From: Mesorhizobium sp. LSJC280B00
Lineage (GTDB): Bacteria > Pseudomonadota > Alphaproteobacteria > Rhizobiales > Rhizobiaceae
DNA length: 64,000 bases
Assembly (NCBI RefSeq): GCF_000502835.1
Contig: NZ_AYVL01000008.1
Span: forward strand, 93,531-157,530
Direction: 5' to 3'
Shown here: one piece after another, positions 17,880 to 26,290 of the stretch
Layout of the letters: every line of letters starts with the position of its first letter
Position numbering within the stretch: the stretch's first letter is position 1
Translations under genes and position numbers: made by a program
Notes under the pieces: generated by a model
Seen by the model: only the letters and a program-made list of their open reading frames with translations
The model's database searches: none
Told to the model about the DNA's origin: nothing

Positions 17880-19215
17880 CCGGCCCCGTCATCACCGCAA
17901 GATCATGCCGTTCGAGCCCGACGGCTCGAATGATGCGCTGCACAAAAAATCGCGGCTGAAGGCCGCTGAACTCAACCAGCATGCGCTGGGCTATGGAGCG
18001 CTGGCGGAAGCCGAATGGCAGGCGGCGGGCATTGCTGCTCCTAACCTGCCCGCCATGCGCCGATACCGGCTCGAGCGCATCCGCGCCGAGCTGAAGCGCC
18101 GCGACTATGCGGGAGCCCTGCTCTACGATCCGGTCAACATCCGCTATGCCACCGACGCAACCAACATGCAGCTCTGGGTCGCACACAATCGGACCAGGCA
18201 TTGTTTCGTTGCCACCGATGGCCCGGTGGTGCTGTTCGACTATTTCTCCTGCGAGCACCTTTCCGATCATTCCGGCGTCGTCGACGAGGTGCGGCCGGCG
18301 GTGTCGTGGGCTTATCTGTACAGCGGCGAGCTGACCGGAAAAGTCCGCCGCTGGGCAGCCGGCATCGCCGACCTGGTATTGGAACATGGCGGCGGCAATC
18401 GCCGTATCGCCGTCGACCATATCAATCCCGAGGGCATCGAAGAGCTCGCCCGTCTCGGCATCTCGACCGGCAATGGCGAGGCGGTGATGGAAAATGCGCG
18501 GCTGATAAAATCACCCGACGAGATCCTTGCCATGCGCCGGGCGATCGCCGCTTGCGAGGCGGCAATGGGCGAGATGGAGAAGGCGCTGAGGCCTGGCATC
18601 TCCGAGAACGAATTGTGGGCCGAACTCCATCGCGGCAACATCGCGCGCGGCGGCGAATGGATCGAAACCCGGCTCCTGTCGTCGGGTCCGCGCACCAATC
18701 CATGGTTCCAGGAGTGTTCGTCGCGGACGATCGAGGCCGGCGAGCTCGTCGCTTTCGACACCGACCTGATCGGTCCTTACGGCTTCTGCGCCGACCTTTC
18801 GCGCACCTGGCTTTGCGGTGACGCGCCGCCGTCGCATGAGCAGCGCGACCTGTTCCGCATCGCCGCCGACCAGATCGCCCACAACACGGAGCTGATGCGG
18901 TCGGGCATATCGTTCCGCGACCTCGTCGAGGGCTCGTCAGTGCCACCGGGAGACTGCTTCCCGGCCCGTTACGGGGTGCTCTATCACGGCGTCGGCCTTG
19001 CCGACGAATACCCGACTTTGCCGCATGCTAGCGACTGGACCGACGACACACCGGACGGAGTGCTCGAACCTGGCATGGTGCTGTGCGTCGAGAGCTATAT
19101 CGGTCGGCTTGGCGGCTACGAAGGCGTCAAGATCGAAGAACAGATCCTGATCACTGAAACCGGCAACGAGAAGCTTTCGACCTACCCGCTCGACAATCGG
19201 CTGCTTGGCGGCTGA
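17860..19215 (+). CDS. DddP-like M24-family protein (candidate DMSP lyase)
   Basis: 451 residues of the creatinase/aminopeptidase P fold. The order of blocks matches DddP of marine roseobacters: NIRYATDATNMQLW (93-106), RGGEWIETRLLSSGPRTNPW (263-282), FDTDLIGPYGFCADLSRTW (299-317), YHGVGLADEYP (375-385), CVESYI (409-414) and KIEEQIL (424-430). All six metal ligands expected in DddP are present (Asp300, Asp302, Asp312, His376, Glu411, Glu426), as is Asp382. DddP cleaves DMSP to DMS and acrylate without a bound CoA. Peptidase or another lyase activity cannot be excluded. The start is a GTG preceded by GCGGAGGAG, giving an N-terminus that lines up with DddP. Confidence 0.8.
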   Translation: MDRNPTDRPRHHRKIMPFEPDGSNDALHKKSRLKAAELNQHALGYGALAEAEWQAAGIAAPNLPAMRRYRLERIRAELKRRDYAGALLYDPVNIRYATDATNMQLWVAHNRTRHCFVATDGPVVLFDYFSCEHLSDHSGVVDEVRPAVSWAYLYSGELTGKVRRWAAGIADLVLEHGGGNRRIAVDHINPEGIEELARLGISTGNGEAVMENARLIKSPDEILAMRRAIAACEAAMGEMEKALRPGISENELWAELHRGNIARGGEWIETRLLSSGPRTNPWFQECSSRTIEAGELVAFDTDLIGPYGFCADLSRTWLCGDAPPSHEQRDLFRIAADQIAHNTELMRSGISFRDLVEGSSVPPGDCFPARYGVLYHGVGLADEYPTLPHASDWTDDTPDGVLEPGMVLCVESYIGRLGGYEGVKIEEQILITETGNEKLSTYPLDNRLLGG

Positions 19216-19226
19216 GCGACGCTAGC

Positions 19227-19310
19227 ATGTCGCGCAAAAGTGTGCAGCGGCTTTGCGATAACGACATGCATAAAACAAGAATCTAAAGCGCGTCGCATGA
19301 GGCCGACCGA
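19227..19310. repeat. Palindromic intergenic repeat, GCATGTCGC type, copy 1
   Basis: The element reads CATGTCGCGCAAAAG ... GATAACGACATGC and continues into AAAGCGCGTCGCATGA. The outer ATGTCG/CGACAT arms and the inner CGCAAAAG/CTTTGCG arms can pair. A second copy with the same outer arms lies at 63863-63925. It sits between the convergent ends of the DddP-like gene and the binding-protein-like gene. I know this sequence type from Mesorhizobium intergenic regions. Confidence 0.6.
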
Positions 19311-19322
19311 ACGCGACGCGCT

Positions 19323-20123
19323 TTACGTGAGCGCTGCGATCGCCTCGCGCATCGCGGCGACGATCGTTTCCGGCGTCGTCCTGGCGGTGATGAACGGCAA
19401 GCCTTTGCGCCGCCTTGTCCAGCCGACGACCGTCACCTTCTGCGCCGCCGGCTCGAAACGCTGCGCCAGCGCCCAGCTCTCGCAATCGATCGCCGCGACG
19501 TCCGCCCTGCCCTCGGCAACGGCAACGATCGAAGCACGGTGCCCACAGCTTTCGCTCAGCGCGGAAAAGATATCCAAACTCTCGCCCAATGCTTGCAGGT
19601 CGCGGGCTGGCGCGATGATGCCCGACATGGAATCGAGGCTGTTGAAGGTGAAGCGCTTGCTGCGAAGCTGATCGAGCGGAATGACGGCACCGCCGTCGGC
19701 CGGCGCCCTTGCCGGCGGTGCCTCGCCCGCCCTCATGACGATGGCGCTCGAATAGAGTTCGCCCTGTCCACCCTCGAAGGCGTCGTAACGCGGCTGGCCG
19801 ACGAGCTGGACACGCTGCGACAGGCCGAGTTCCATCGGTCCCCAGCAGGTTTGCGCAAAGAGCAGCGCCGGATGCAGCCAGAGCTGGTGAAAATCCAGTT
19901 CGTCCGGCGGCAATGTCGCCGGATCGGGCGCGATGGGTTTTCCCTGATCATCGCGAATACCGCCAGGCACGGGGGGCAAATCGCCGGTGCGGCGGATGAT
20001 CGTCTCCGGCGCATCGATGCCTTTTTGTCTGAAAGCATCGCGCAGCCGCGCCCATTGCGCGTCGACATCGTCCCGCGCTTCCGGCCAGTCGTACATCGGC
20101 AAAGCCGCAATGAATTCGCTCAT
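19323..20123 (-). CDS. Phosphonate-binding-like (PhnD/SBP type) protein without signal peptide
   Basis: 266 residues with the two-lobed binding-protein pattern. ELDFHQLWLHPALLFAQTCWGPM lines the first lobe, RFTFNSLDSMSGIIAP is the phosphate-binding-like Ser-rich loop of the Phosphonate-bd family, and GRADVAAIDCESWAL is the hinge return strand. There is no N-terminal signal or lipobox, so it seems to act in the cytoplasm or as an orphan sensor, and no ABC permease or ATPase lies next to it. Ligand unknown. Both neighbours are transcribed as separate units. Confidence 0.7.
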   Translation of the reverse strand: MSEFIAALPMYDWPEARDDVDAQWARLRDAFRQKGIDAPETIIRRTGDLPPVPGGIRDDQGKPIAPDPATLPPDELDFHQLWLHPALLFAQTCWGPMELGLSQRVQLVGQPRYDAFEGGQGELYSSAIVMRAGEAPPARAPADGGAVIPLDQLRSKRFTFNSLDSMSGIIAPARDLQALGESLDIFSALSESCGHRASIVAVAEGRADVAAIDCESWALAQRFEPAAQKVTVVGWTRRRKGLPFITARTTPETIVAAMREAIAALT

Positions 20124-20206
20124 GCCGGGATTTGACCGTTATGCGGGGAAATTGACAAGGTCAGGAAAGCGTCGTCCGCGCGGCACCGCCTGCAACAACG
20201 CAAGAA

Positions 20207-21229
20207 TCATTCTTTCGGCGGCTCGGCGGGTACCGGTGCGCTGCCAAGCCCATTGAGGCTGCGTGCCCTGACGCGCGGCTTGAATGCGCGTCCTGGTTCC
20301 GGCATGCGCCGCAGCACGGGATGGACGACCGGCTCCTTCGCCTTGAAGGCATAGGCCTTGAGCAGCGCGAAATAGTTCGGATAGGCGTAGCCATTGTTCA
20401 TCCGCAGCCATTCGTCACGGCGGTCGCGAAACACCTTCGGCAGCCTGTACCAGGCCACCGTCGGGCTCTTGTGATGGACGAAATGCAGATTGTTGTTGAG
20501 GAACAGGAAGGACAGCGGCGAGCGCTCGACGATGATCGTGCGGCCTTCCGGATGTTCAGACCATTGGTGCTCGGCGTAGGTGCGGATCGAAATCAGCGAT
20601 TGTCCCAGCCATACCGGCACCAGAACGTAAAGCCACAACGGCATGCCGAAGCCGAACTGCACGATGGGCAGCACCACGACGAGGCCGATCGCATGCAGCA
20701 GCCATGCCTTGCGGATGGAATTGTCGCCCGCGGCAACCTGCCTGGCGTCGTCGATGAAAAAGCCGATGCAGGAAAGCCACGGGCCTAGCACCAAACGCCC
20801 GATCATCGTGTTGTTGACCTTCAGCAGGAATTTCATCGCCGACGGCAGCTCCTCGTGCTGCCAGAGAGCCTTGTAATAGCTTTCGGGATCGTCGAGCGGA
20901 TCGGTCAGGCGCTCGTCTGCATGGTGGCGCAGATGAATGGTCTTGAATCGGCGAAACGGCCAGACAAGGCCAATCGGCAGGAACACAAAGGCTTCGTTGA
21001 GCCGCGCATTCCGGGTTGGGTGGCCGTGCAGGACCTCGTGCATCAGCGAGGATTGCAGCGCCGCAATCAGGGTCAGAAAGGCGAGTGCCAGCAGCGGGTA
21101 GGATGGCCAGAGCAGGAAGCCGGTAGCGAGCCAGCCGCCGTAGCAGAGAAGTGCGAGAAATACGGTCGGCCATTCGATGCCCGCTGCGCCGTGTCGCCTG
21201 TTGCCCATGCTCGTCATGCTATCGACCAC
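20207..21229 (-). CDS. Membrane fatty acid desaturase
   Basis: 340 residues with paired hydrophobic segments and the three histidine boxes of the membrane di-iron desaturases: HEVLHGH, HLRHHAD and HFVHHKSP. It inserts a double bond or hydroxyl into an acyl chain at the inner membrane, with regiospecificity unknown. The start is uncertain: GTG 21229 sits only 2 nt from GGAAGG, and ATG codons at 21217 and 21208 are alternatives. It is divergent from an XRE regulator across a gap with two strong palindromes, so that regulator may control it. Confidence 0.85.
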   Translation of the reverse strand: MVDSMTSMGNRRHGAAGIEWPTVFLALLCYGGWLATGFLLWPSYPLLALAFLTLIAALQSSLMHEVLHGHPTRNARLNEAFVFLPIGLVWPFRRFKTIHLRHHADERLTDPLDDPESYYKALWQHEELPSAMKFLLKVNNTMIGRLVLGPWLSCIGFFIDDARQVAAGDNSIRKAWLLHAIGLVVVLPIVQFGFGMPLWLYVLVPVWLGQSLISIRTYAEHQWSEHPEGRTIIVERSPLSFLFLNNNLHFVHHKSPTVAWYRLPKVFRDRRDEWLRMNNGYAYPNYFALLKAYAFKAKEPVVHPVLRRMPEPGRAFKPRVRARSLNGLGSAPVPAEPPKE

Positions 21230-21259
21230 TGCCTTCCAGTCGCCGGAACCCGTTTGATT

Positions 21260-21300
21260 CCTGACAGCATTGTGTCAGGAGCGTTGCATCGCTGCAACGC
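21260..21300. promoter_or_regulatory. Two inverted repeats in the desaturase/XRE-regulator divergent promoter
   Basis: CCTGACA-6nt-TGTCAGG at 21260-21279 and GCGTTGC-6nt-GCAACGC at 21281-21300 are perfect 7-bp-arm palindromes placed side by side about 150 bp upstream of the regulator start and 30-70 bp upstream of the desaturase start. Neither is followed by a T run, which favours operator sites over terminators. The binding factor is inferred, not known. Confidence 0.45.
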
Positions 21301-21445
21301 GATAAGGCGCACAAACTGTTGCGATTGCGCATTTTCAGCTGCAGATGTTATCTATTGTAAACAAGCTCGTAGATTCATTTGCGCTCGAAACGCCATGTAG
21401 AGCGCTTCGGCGCAAAATTTTGCTCACGTCAGGGAGAGTAGAGAT

Positions 21446-22288
21446 TTGGACAAGCGCGACCTGTCGACGATCTTTCGCGAGCGCCTGAAAATGCTCTTGA
21501 CAAGGTCCGATTTGAACCAGTCGGCCTTCGCCGCCGCGGTTGGCATCGACCGTTCGGCACTGTCGCAGCTGCTCTCCGGCGCCTCGACCCGCCTTCCCCG
21601 CGCCGAAACGCTGCTCAACATCGCCGCCGAATTCAAAGTCTCGCTCGACTGGTTGCTCGGCCTCAGCCACGACGAGGGTGTTACCGGCGAAATCCGCGAG
21701 AGCCTTGAGATCGAGGAGGCGCCGGACGGCTTCGACCGCACGCTGCTGGCTCGCTGGCATGCCGAGGCGGCGGGAACGAAAATCCGCTACGTGCCGGCCG
21801 GCATTCCCGATCTTCTGCGCACCGAGGCGCTTGTCGACTACGAAGCCGTCATCGCCAACAAGAGCCGCGAGGCACAGGCCGGCGAAACGCAGTACCGCAT
21901 CGACTACAACCGACGGCCCGAAACCGACATGGAAGTCTGTATGCCGCGCCACACGCTGGAGATCTTCGCGCGTGGGCTGGGCGTGTGGGACCGCTTTCCG
22001 GAGGCCGACCGCCACCAGCAGCTCCTCCACATGGCGACGCTGCTCGACGACCTCTATCCCACCTTCCGCCTGTTTCTCTATGACGGGCGGATGCGCTATT
22101 CGATCCCCTACACCATCTTCGGGCCCTATCGCGCCGCCATTTACGTCGGCGACATGTATCTGGTGCTGAACGCCACGCAGCCGATCCGCACCCTGACCAG
22201 CCATTTCGACAATCTGATCCGTGCCGCGGACGTCAACGCGCATGAAGCGGCCAGCTTCACACGAAAGCTGGCGGAGATGCAATTTTGA
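21446..22288 (+). CDS. XRE-family transcriptional regulator with C-terminal sensor domain
   Basis: 280 residues. The helix-turn-helix lies near residues 20-60 (NQSAFAAAVGIDRSALSQLL, then LLNIAAEFKVSLDWLLGLS). The remaining 200 residues form an unrecognised domain with MPRHTLEIFARGLGVWDRF and IFGPYRAAIYVGDMYLVLN, probably ligand sensing. The start is a TTG with GGGAGAG upstream. It is divergent from the desaturase and 89 bp upstream of the homocysteine methyltransferase on the same strand, so it could regulate either. The operator before the next gene looks more like that of SahR than of an XRE protein. Confidence 0.8.
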   Translation: MDKRDLSTIFRERLKMLLTRSDLNQSAFAAAVGIDRSALSQLLSGASTRLPRAETLLNIAAEFKVSLDWLLGLSHDEGVTGEIRESLEIEEAPDGFDRTLLARWHAEAAGTKIRYVPAGIPDLLRTEALVDYEAVIANKSREAQAGETQYRIDYNRRPETDMEVCMPRHTLEIFARGLGVWDRFPEADRHQQLLHMATLLDDLYPTFRLFLYDGRMRYSIPYTIFGPYRAAIYVGDMYLVLNATQPIRTLTSHFDNLIRAADVNAHEAASFTRKLAEMQF

Positions 22289-22318
22289 CCGGTTGCTCTA
22301 CGTGCCGACATTGACGGC

Positions 22319-22338
22319 ACATAAAGAATTCTTTATAT
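22319..22338. promoter_or_regulatory. Perfect palindrome resembling the SahR operator, upstream of the homocysteine methyltransferase
   Basis: ATAAAGAATTCTTTAT at 22321-22336 is a perfect 16-bp palindrome in an otherwise GC-rich region, 40 bp before the gene start. A near-identical site stands before the methyl-THF methyltransferase at 37741-37762. From memory, the alphaproteobacterial SahR (SAH-responsive ArsR-family) sites have the form ATAAAGANNTCTTTAT at methionine-cycle genes. No sahR gene is in the window. Confidence 0.65.
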
Positions 22339-22376
22339 CCTTATCTCAGTTATTCTTCCGGGAAGGCGTATTTCAC

Positions 22377-23393
22377 ATGACCAATCCGATCGACGCTCTG
22401 CTTGCCGAAAAGGGCGTCCTGCTCGCCGATGGCGCCACCGGCACCAATCTGTTCGCCATGGGCCTTGAGGCCGGAGAGGCTCCCGAGCTCTTGAACGAGA
22501 CCGCGCCCGACACCATCACCAGCCTGCACCAGAACTTTGTCGATGCCGGCGCCGACATCATCCTGACCAACTCTTTTGGCGGCACCTGCCATCGGCTCAA
22601 GCTGCACCACGCGCAGGACCGCGTCTATGCGCTGAACAAGCGCGCGGCCGAGATCGCAAGCGCCGTCGCCGGCAACGCTGGCCGCAAGGTGATCGTGGCC
22701 GGCTCCGTTGGCCCGACCGGCGAGCTGCTGGTGCCGCTCGGCGCCATGACCTATGACGAGGCGGTCGAAGCCTTTGCCGAGCAGATTGAGGGGCTGAAGG
22801 CCGGCGGCGCCGAAGTCGCCTGGATCGAAACCATGTCGGCGCCTGACGAAATCCGCGCCGCCGCCGAAGCCGCCATCCGCGTCGGCCTGCCCTATACCTA
22901 TACCGGCTCCTTCGACACCGCCGGCCGCACCATGATGGGACTGCTGCCGAAGGACATCCACGGCGTCGTCGACGGCCTGTCGCAGACACCGCTCGGTGTC
23001 GGCGCCAATTGCGGTGTCGGCGCCTCCGACATTCTCGCTTCGCTGCTCGACATGACCGAGGCGAAGCCGGAAGCAACGGTGATCGTCAAGGGCAATTGCG
23101 GCATTCCCGAATTTCGCGGTGCCGAGATCTACTATTCCGGCACACCCGAGCTGATGGCCGACTATGTGCGCCTCGCCGTCGATGCCGGCGCCAAAATCGT
23201 CGGCGGCTGCTGCGGCACCTCGTTCCAGCACCTCGCCGCCATGCGCAAGGCGCTCGATGCGCACACCAAGTCGGATCGCCCGACCGTCGAGCAGATCGTC
23301 GAACGCATCGGCCCGATGCGCAACAAGCAGGCTACGGTCAACGTCGCCGAGACCAGCGAAGCCCGCCGCGAGCGGCGCCGCGGACGCGCCTGA
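22377..23393 (+). CDS. bmt: Homocysteine S-methyltransferase (betaine-homocysteine-methyltransferase-type; MetH homocysteine module)
   Basis: 338 residues of the Pfam S-methyl_trans barrel, equal to the first module of MetH. The zinc cysteines are Cys212 (GANCGVG) and Cys278-Cys279 (GGCCGTS), which activate homocysteine. DGATGTNLF near residue 18 is the family start motif. With the separate corrinoid protein (29812), methyl-THF methyltransferase (37779) and activator (38867) it makes a split methionine synthase; a corrinoid-independent betaine donor is the alternative. The C-terminus ends in a basic tail, EARRERRRGRA. The ATG is set by a GGGAAGG site, and a SahR-like palindrome lies just upstream. 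Confidence 0.9.
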   Translation: MTNPIDALLAEKGVLLADGATGTNLFAMGLEAGEAPELLNETAPDTITSLHQNFVDAGADIILTNSFGGTCHRLKLHHAQDRVYALNKRAAEIASAVAGNAGRKVIVAGSVGPTGELLVPLGAMTYDEAVEAFAEQIEGLKAGGAEVAWIETMSAPDEIRAAAEAAIRVGLPYTYTGSFDTAGRTMMGLLPKDIHGVVDGLSQTPLGVGANCGVGASDILASLLDMTEAKPEATVIVKGNCGIPEFRGAEIYYSGTPELMADYVRLAVDAGAKIVGGCCGTSFQHLAAMRKALDAHTKSDRPTVEQIVERIGPMRNKQATVNVAETSEARRERRRGRA

Positions 23394-23436
23394 CGCTTTC
23401 GTCTGCGACATGGTCCGCGCGAAGCAGTGCGGCCGC

Positions 23437-23470
23437 GAAAAAAGGCCGGCAAGGTTTCCCTCGCCGGCCT
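23437..23470 (-). terminator. Rho-independent terminator after the VWA gene
   Basis: On the minus strand AGGCCGGC-12nt-GCCGGCCT is followed by TTTTTTCGCGG, a 7-8-bp GC stem and a run of six T. It lies about 70 bp past the VWA protein stop codon and also separates that gene from the end of the convergent homocysteine methyltransferase gene. Confidence 0.75.
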
Positions 23471-23541
23471 GCCTCACCCGCCCGTAGGCCGGCTCCCCCT
23501 ATCAGAACGATCCCATCTGAAGAAACCGGCCGTCATTGCCA

Positions 23542-25659
23542 CTACCGGTTACCGCCGAGCGCCGAGGCAAGGCGCACAAGCGAGAGGAACTCGGACCGGT
23601 ATCCAAACGGGTCGGCTCCTCTGGCGGCGGTGGCAATCTGCATGATCTTGTCGTAGCCGAACTTCGCGGTCGCATCCTCGTCGCGCAGCTTCTGGCCGAA
23701 GGCAGCAACGGCAACGGAGAAACGCTGGTCGGTGCTGGCCTGGTCGAACGACGCCACCTCGTTGGTTGACGTTACCGGCGTGGTGATCAGCTTCGAGGTG
23801 TCCTCGTTCGGCAGCTTGTAACGGATCTTGACGAAAGCATATTCGTCGGCATTGGCGACACCGCCATTGTTCACCGAGGCCTGGCCGTAGCGCAGCTGGT
23901 CGATCTGTTCGCCGCCGCTGCCCTTAGGCGTGATCTCGTAGATCGCGGTGACTGAATGACCTGAGCCGATCTCGCCGGCATCGACCCGGTCATTGTTGAA
24001 ATCCTCGCGGTTCAAGGCGCGGGTTTCGTAGCCAATCAGCCGGTACTCCGAGACCTTGTTCGGGTTGAACTCGACCTGGATCTTCACGTCCTTGGCGATG
24101 GTGAACAGTGTCGAGGAGGCATCCTCGACCAGCACCTTCTCGGCCTCCGCCAACGTATCGATGTAGGCAGCAGTGCCATTGCCGTTCTGGGCGATGGTCT
24201 GCATCATCTGGTCGTTCAGATTGTCGCGGCCGAAGCCGAACACCGACAGGAATACGCCTGTCTTGCGCTCCTTTTCGATCAGCCGCTTCAGGTCGTCGTC
24301 GTCGGTCTGGCCGACATTGAAGTCGCCATCGGTGGCGAGCATCACCCGATTGATGCCGTCCTTGACGAAGGATTTCTGCGCCAGCCTGTAGGCTTCCTTG
24401 ATGCCGGCCTCGCCTGCCGTCGAGCCGCCGGATGTCAGATTGTCGATGGCAGCGAGGATCTTGTCCTTTTCCGAAGCCTTGGTGGGTTCCAGCACGGTAC
24501 CGGCATCGCCCGCATAGGTGACGATCGAGACGGTGTCGTCAGGTCTCAGCTTGTTGACAAGCAGCCGGAAGGCCGACTGCAGGAGCGGCAGCTTGTCCTG
24601 CTCGTTCATCGAGCCCGACACATCGATCAGGAAGACCAGATTGGCCCTGGGCTGCTCGGCCGGCTTCACGTCGAAACCCTTGATTGCGACATGCATCAGC
24701 CTGGTGTGCTCGTTCCACGGCGTCGGCATGACGCTGACGGTCGAGTGGAACGGCGTCGAGGCGGAGTCCGGTCCCTTCCAGGCATAAGGGAAGTAGTTGA
24801 TCATCTCCTCGACGCGAACCGTGTCGGCCTGCGGGATAAAGCCTTCCTTCAGCGAGCGCCGGACGAAGGAATAGGAAGCGGTGTCGACATCGATCGAGAA
24901 GGTCGAGACCGGGTCTTCAAGTGCGGCATGCACCGGGTTGGTCTTGAAATTCTCGACGCGGTCGCGGTTTTCCTCTTGCGGCAGCATCTGGTCGGCCGGC
25001 GCAGCGGCGGGCTGCTGTGCCATCAGCTTGGGCTCGGCAACCGTGCCAGGCACGCGTCCGACCCGCGCGCCGCCATCGACTGCCGGAGCCGCGGAGCTTG
25101 CACCCCCATCCAACGCGAACTCGCCGCTCTGCGCCGGTTCGGGTGCATTGCGGCTGAGCACATCCTGCTGCGTCAGCCCGCCGACCGCGGTCGATTCCGC
25201 CTTCGGCGGCGATGTCGGCGCCACAAGCGCCTCGCCGGTGTCGCGGCTTTCACTGTCGGCGTCCGCCTTCTTCTGCTTGTCCGCTTCGGCAACGACCGGC
25301 GGTTTGACGGTCGCCGGTTTGTCAGCCAGCGTTTCGGTGATCTTATCCCCGCCGAATTCGGGCCCGCCGAATTTGGATTCCCCCAGCATATAAATGGTAG
25401 CGTATCCGGCGATCGGCAGGGCAACGAGCCCGGCAATGGCCGGCGTGGCGAAGAGTTTCTTTTGCATGATTTCGCTCCAGAGCCTTTGTGCTCGCTCTGT
25501 GAGACGAAGCCCGCTCACCGATCCTTGGGCGCCCGGCAAAGTTTTTTCTTCCATGTCATAGGCGCGCAGCGCGGCCTGGAGGGCACGCGCCTTTGCGTCC
25601 GCGTCCGGCGCCGGTGCTGCGATGTCGCGCAGTCTGTTCAGTTCGTTGTCGTCGACCAT
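23542..25659 (-). CDS. YfbK-like von Willebrand factor A domain protein, membrane anchored
   Basis: 705 residues in four parts: a cytoplasmic N-terminus of about 68 residues; one transmembrane segment (about 69-91, LFATPAIAGLVALPIAGYA); a Pro/Ala-rich linker; then the vWF N-terminal region (FSIDVDTASYSFVRRSL), a VWA domain with an intact MIDAS start DVSGSMN (346-352), and the YfbK-type C-terminal DUF3520. The start at 25659 has GGGGAAG upstream and lies 2 bp after the ECF sigma stop. The short N-terminus plus anchor placed after a sigma gene suggests an anti-sigma role, with the VWA part sensing outside the membrane. That role is inference. Confidence 0.85.
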   Translation of the reverse strand: MVDDNELNRLRDIAAPAPDADAKARALQAALRAYDMEEKTLPGAQGSVSGLRLTERAQRLWSEIMQKKLFATPAIAGLVALPIAGYATIYMLGESKFGGPEFGGDKITETLADKPATVKPPVVAEADKQKKADADSESRDTGEALVAPTSPPKAESTAVGGLTQQDVLSRNAPEPAQSGEFALDGGASSAAPAVDGGARVGRVPGTVAEPKLMAQQPAAAPADQMLPQEENRDRVENFKTNPVHAALEDPVSTFSIDVDTASYSFVRRSLKEGFIPQADTVRVEEMINYFPYAWKGPDSASTPFHSTVSVMPTPWNEHTRLMHVAIKGFDVKPAEQPRANLVFLIDVSGSMNEQDKLPLLQSAFRLLVNKLRPDDTVSIVTYAGDAGTVLEPTKASEKDKILAAIDNLTSGGSTAGEAGIKEAYRLAQKSFVKDGINRVMLATDGDFNVGQTDDDDLKRLIEKERKTGVFLSVFGFGRDNLNDQMMQTIAQNGNGTAAYIDTLAEAEKVLVEDASSTLFTIAKDVKIQVEFNPNKVSEYRLIGYETRALNREDFNNDRVDAGEIGSGHSVTAIYEITPKGSGGEQIDQLRYGQASVNNGGVANADEYAFVKIRYKLPNEDTSKLITTPVTSTNEVASFDQASTDQRFSVAVAAFGQKLRDEDATAKFGYDKIMQIATAARGADPFGYRSEFLSLVRLASALGGNR

Positions 25660-25661
25660 GG

Positions 25662-26225
25662 TCACACTTCCCCGGCTGAACGCATCAGCGTCTTCAGCCG
25701 TTTCTTCGCTTCATGGATGTGCCAGGAAACCGTCGTCTCCGAGATCGCCATCGCCTCGGCGGCGGCGGCGTGGCTCAGCCCTTCGCCATAAACCAGCAGC
25801 ACCGCATCGCGCTGCTTGTCCGGCAGCTTGCGCACCGCTGCCCAGAGCGTCTCGGCCGGGTCTTCCGGCTCAGCCGAGATTTCCCCCGAAATCAGCGCAT
25901 AGGCGCCATAGGCCTCGGTCTTGACCGTCTCGCGGGCGGTCTTGCGCATCATGTCGCGCGCCGCATTCAGCGTCATGGTGTAGAGCCACGTCGTGAAGGC
26001 ACCGCTGCCGTGATAGTCGCGGATCGCCCGCCCGAGCCGGACGCAGACTTCCTGGGCGATGTCCTCGGCGTCGGCCTTTTTCCCGCACCAACGATAGGCG
26101 GCGCGATAGACGAAACCATAGTGCCTTTCGAGCAACTTGCCGAAAGCACCCCGGTCTCCGCCCTTCGCCCGTCCGATCAGTTCGGCGTCGGAGGCTTCGC
26201 TTTCGTCCAGCATCATCGCCATCAT
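25662..26225 (-). CDS. ECF-type RNA polymerase sigma factor
   Basis: 187 residues. Region 2 reads LLERHYGFVYRAAYRWCG ... DAEDIAQEVCVRL with the -10 contact helix TTWLYTMTLNAARD. Region 4 reads LPDKQRDAVLLVYGEGLSHAAAAEAMAISETTVSWHIHEAKKRL and forms the -35 helix-turn-helix. It is the first gene of a two-gene unit with the VWA protein, whose N-terminus could be the anti-sigma factor. The start Met is one of three near 26225; the exact choice does not affect the domains. Confidence 0.9.
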   Translation of the reverse strand: MMAMMLDESEASDAELIGRAKGGDRGAFGKLLERHYGFVYRAAYRWCGKKADAEDIAQEVCVRLGRAIRDYHGSGAFTTWLYTMTLNAARDMMRKTARETVKTEAYGAYALISGEISAEPEDPAETLWAAVRKLPDKQRDAVLLVYGEGLSHAAAAEAMAISETTVSWHIHEAKKRLKTLMRSAGEV

Positions 26226-26290
26226 TTGCCTGTTGGACGAAGGCTAATGGCGGTTCCTTGGGGCGATGGAAAGAATTTTTTGGCGGGCGG

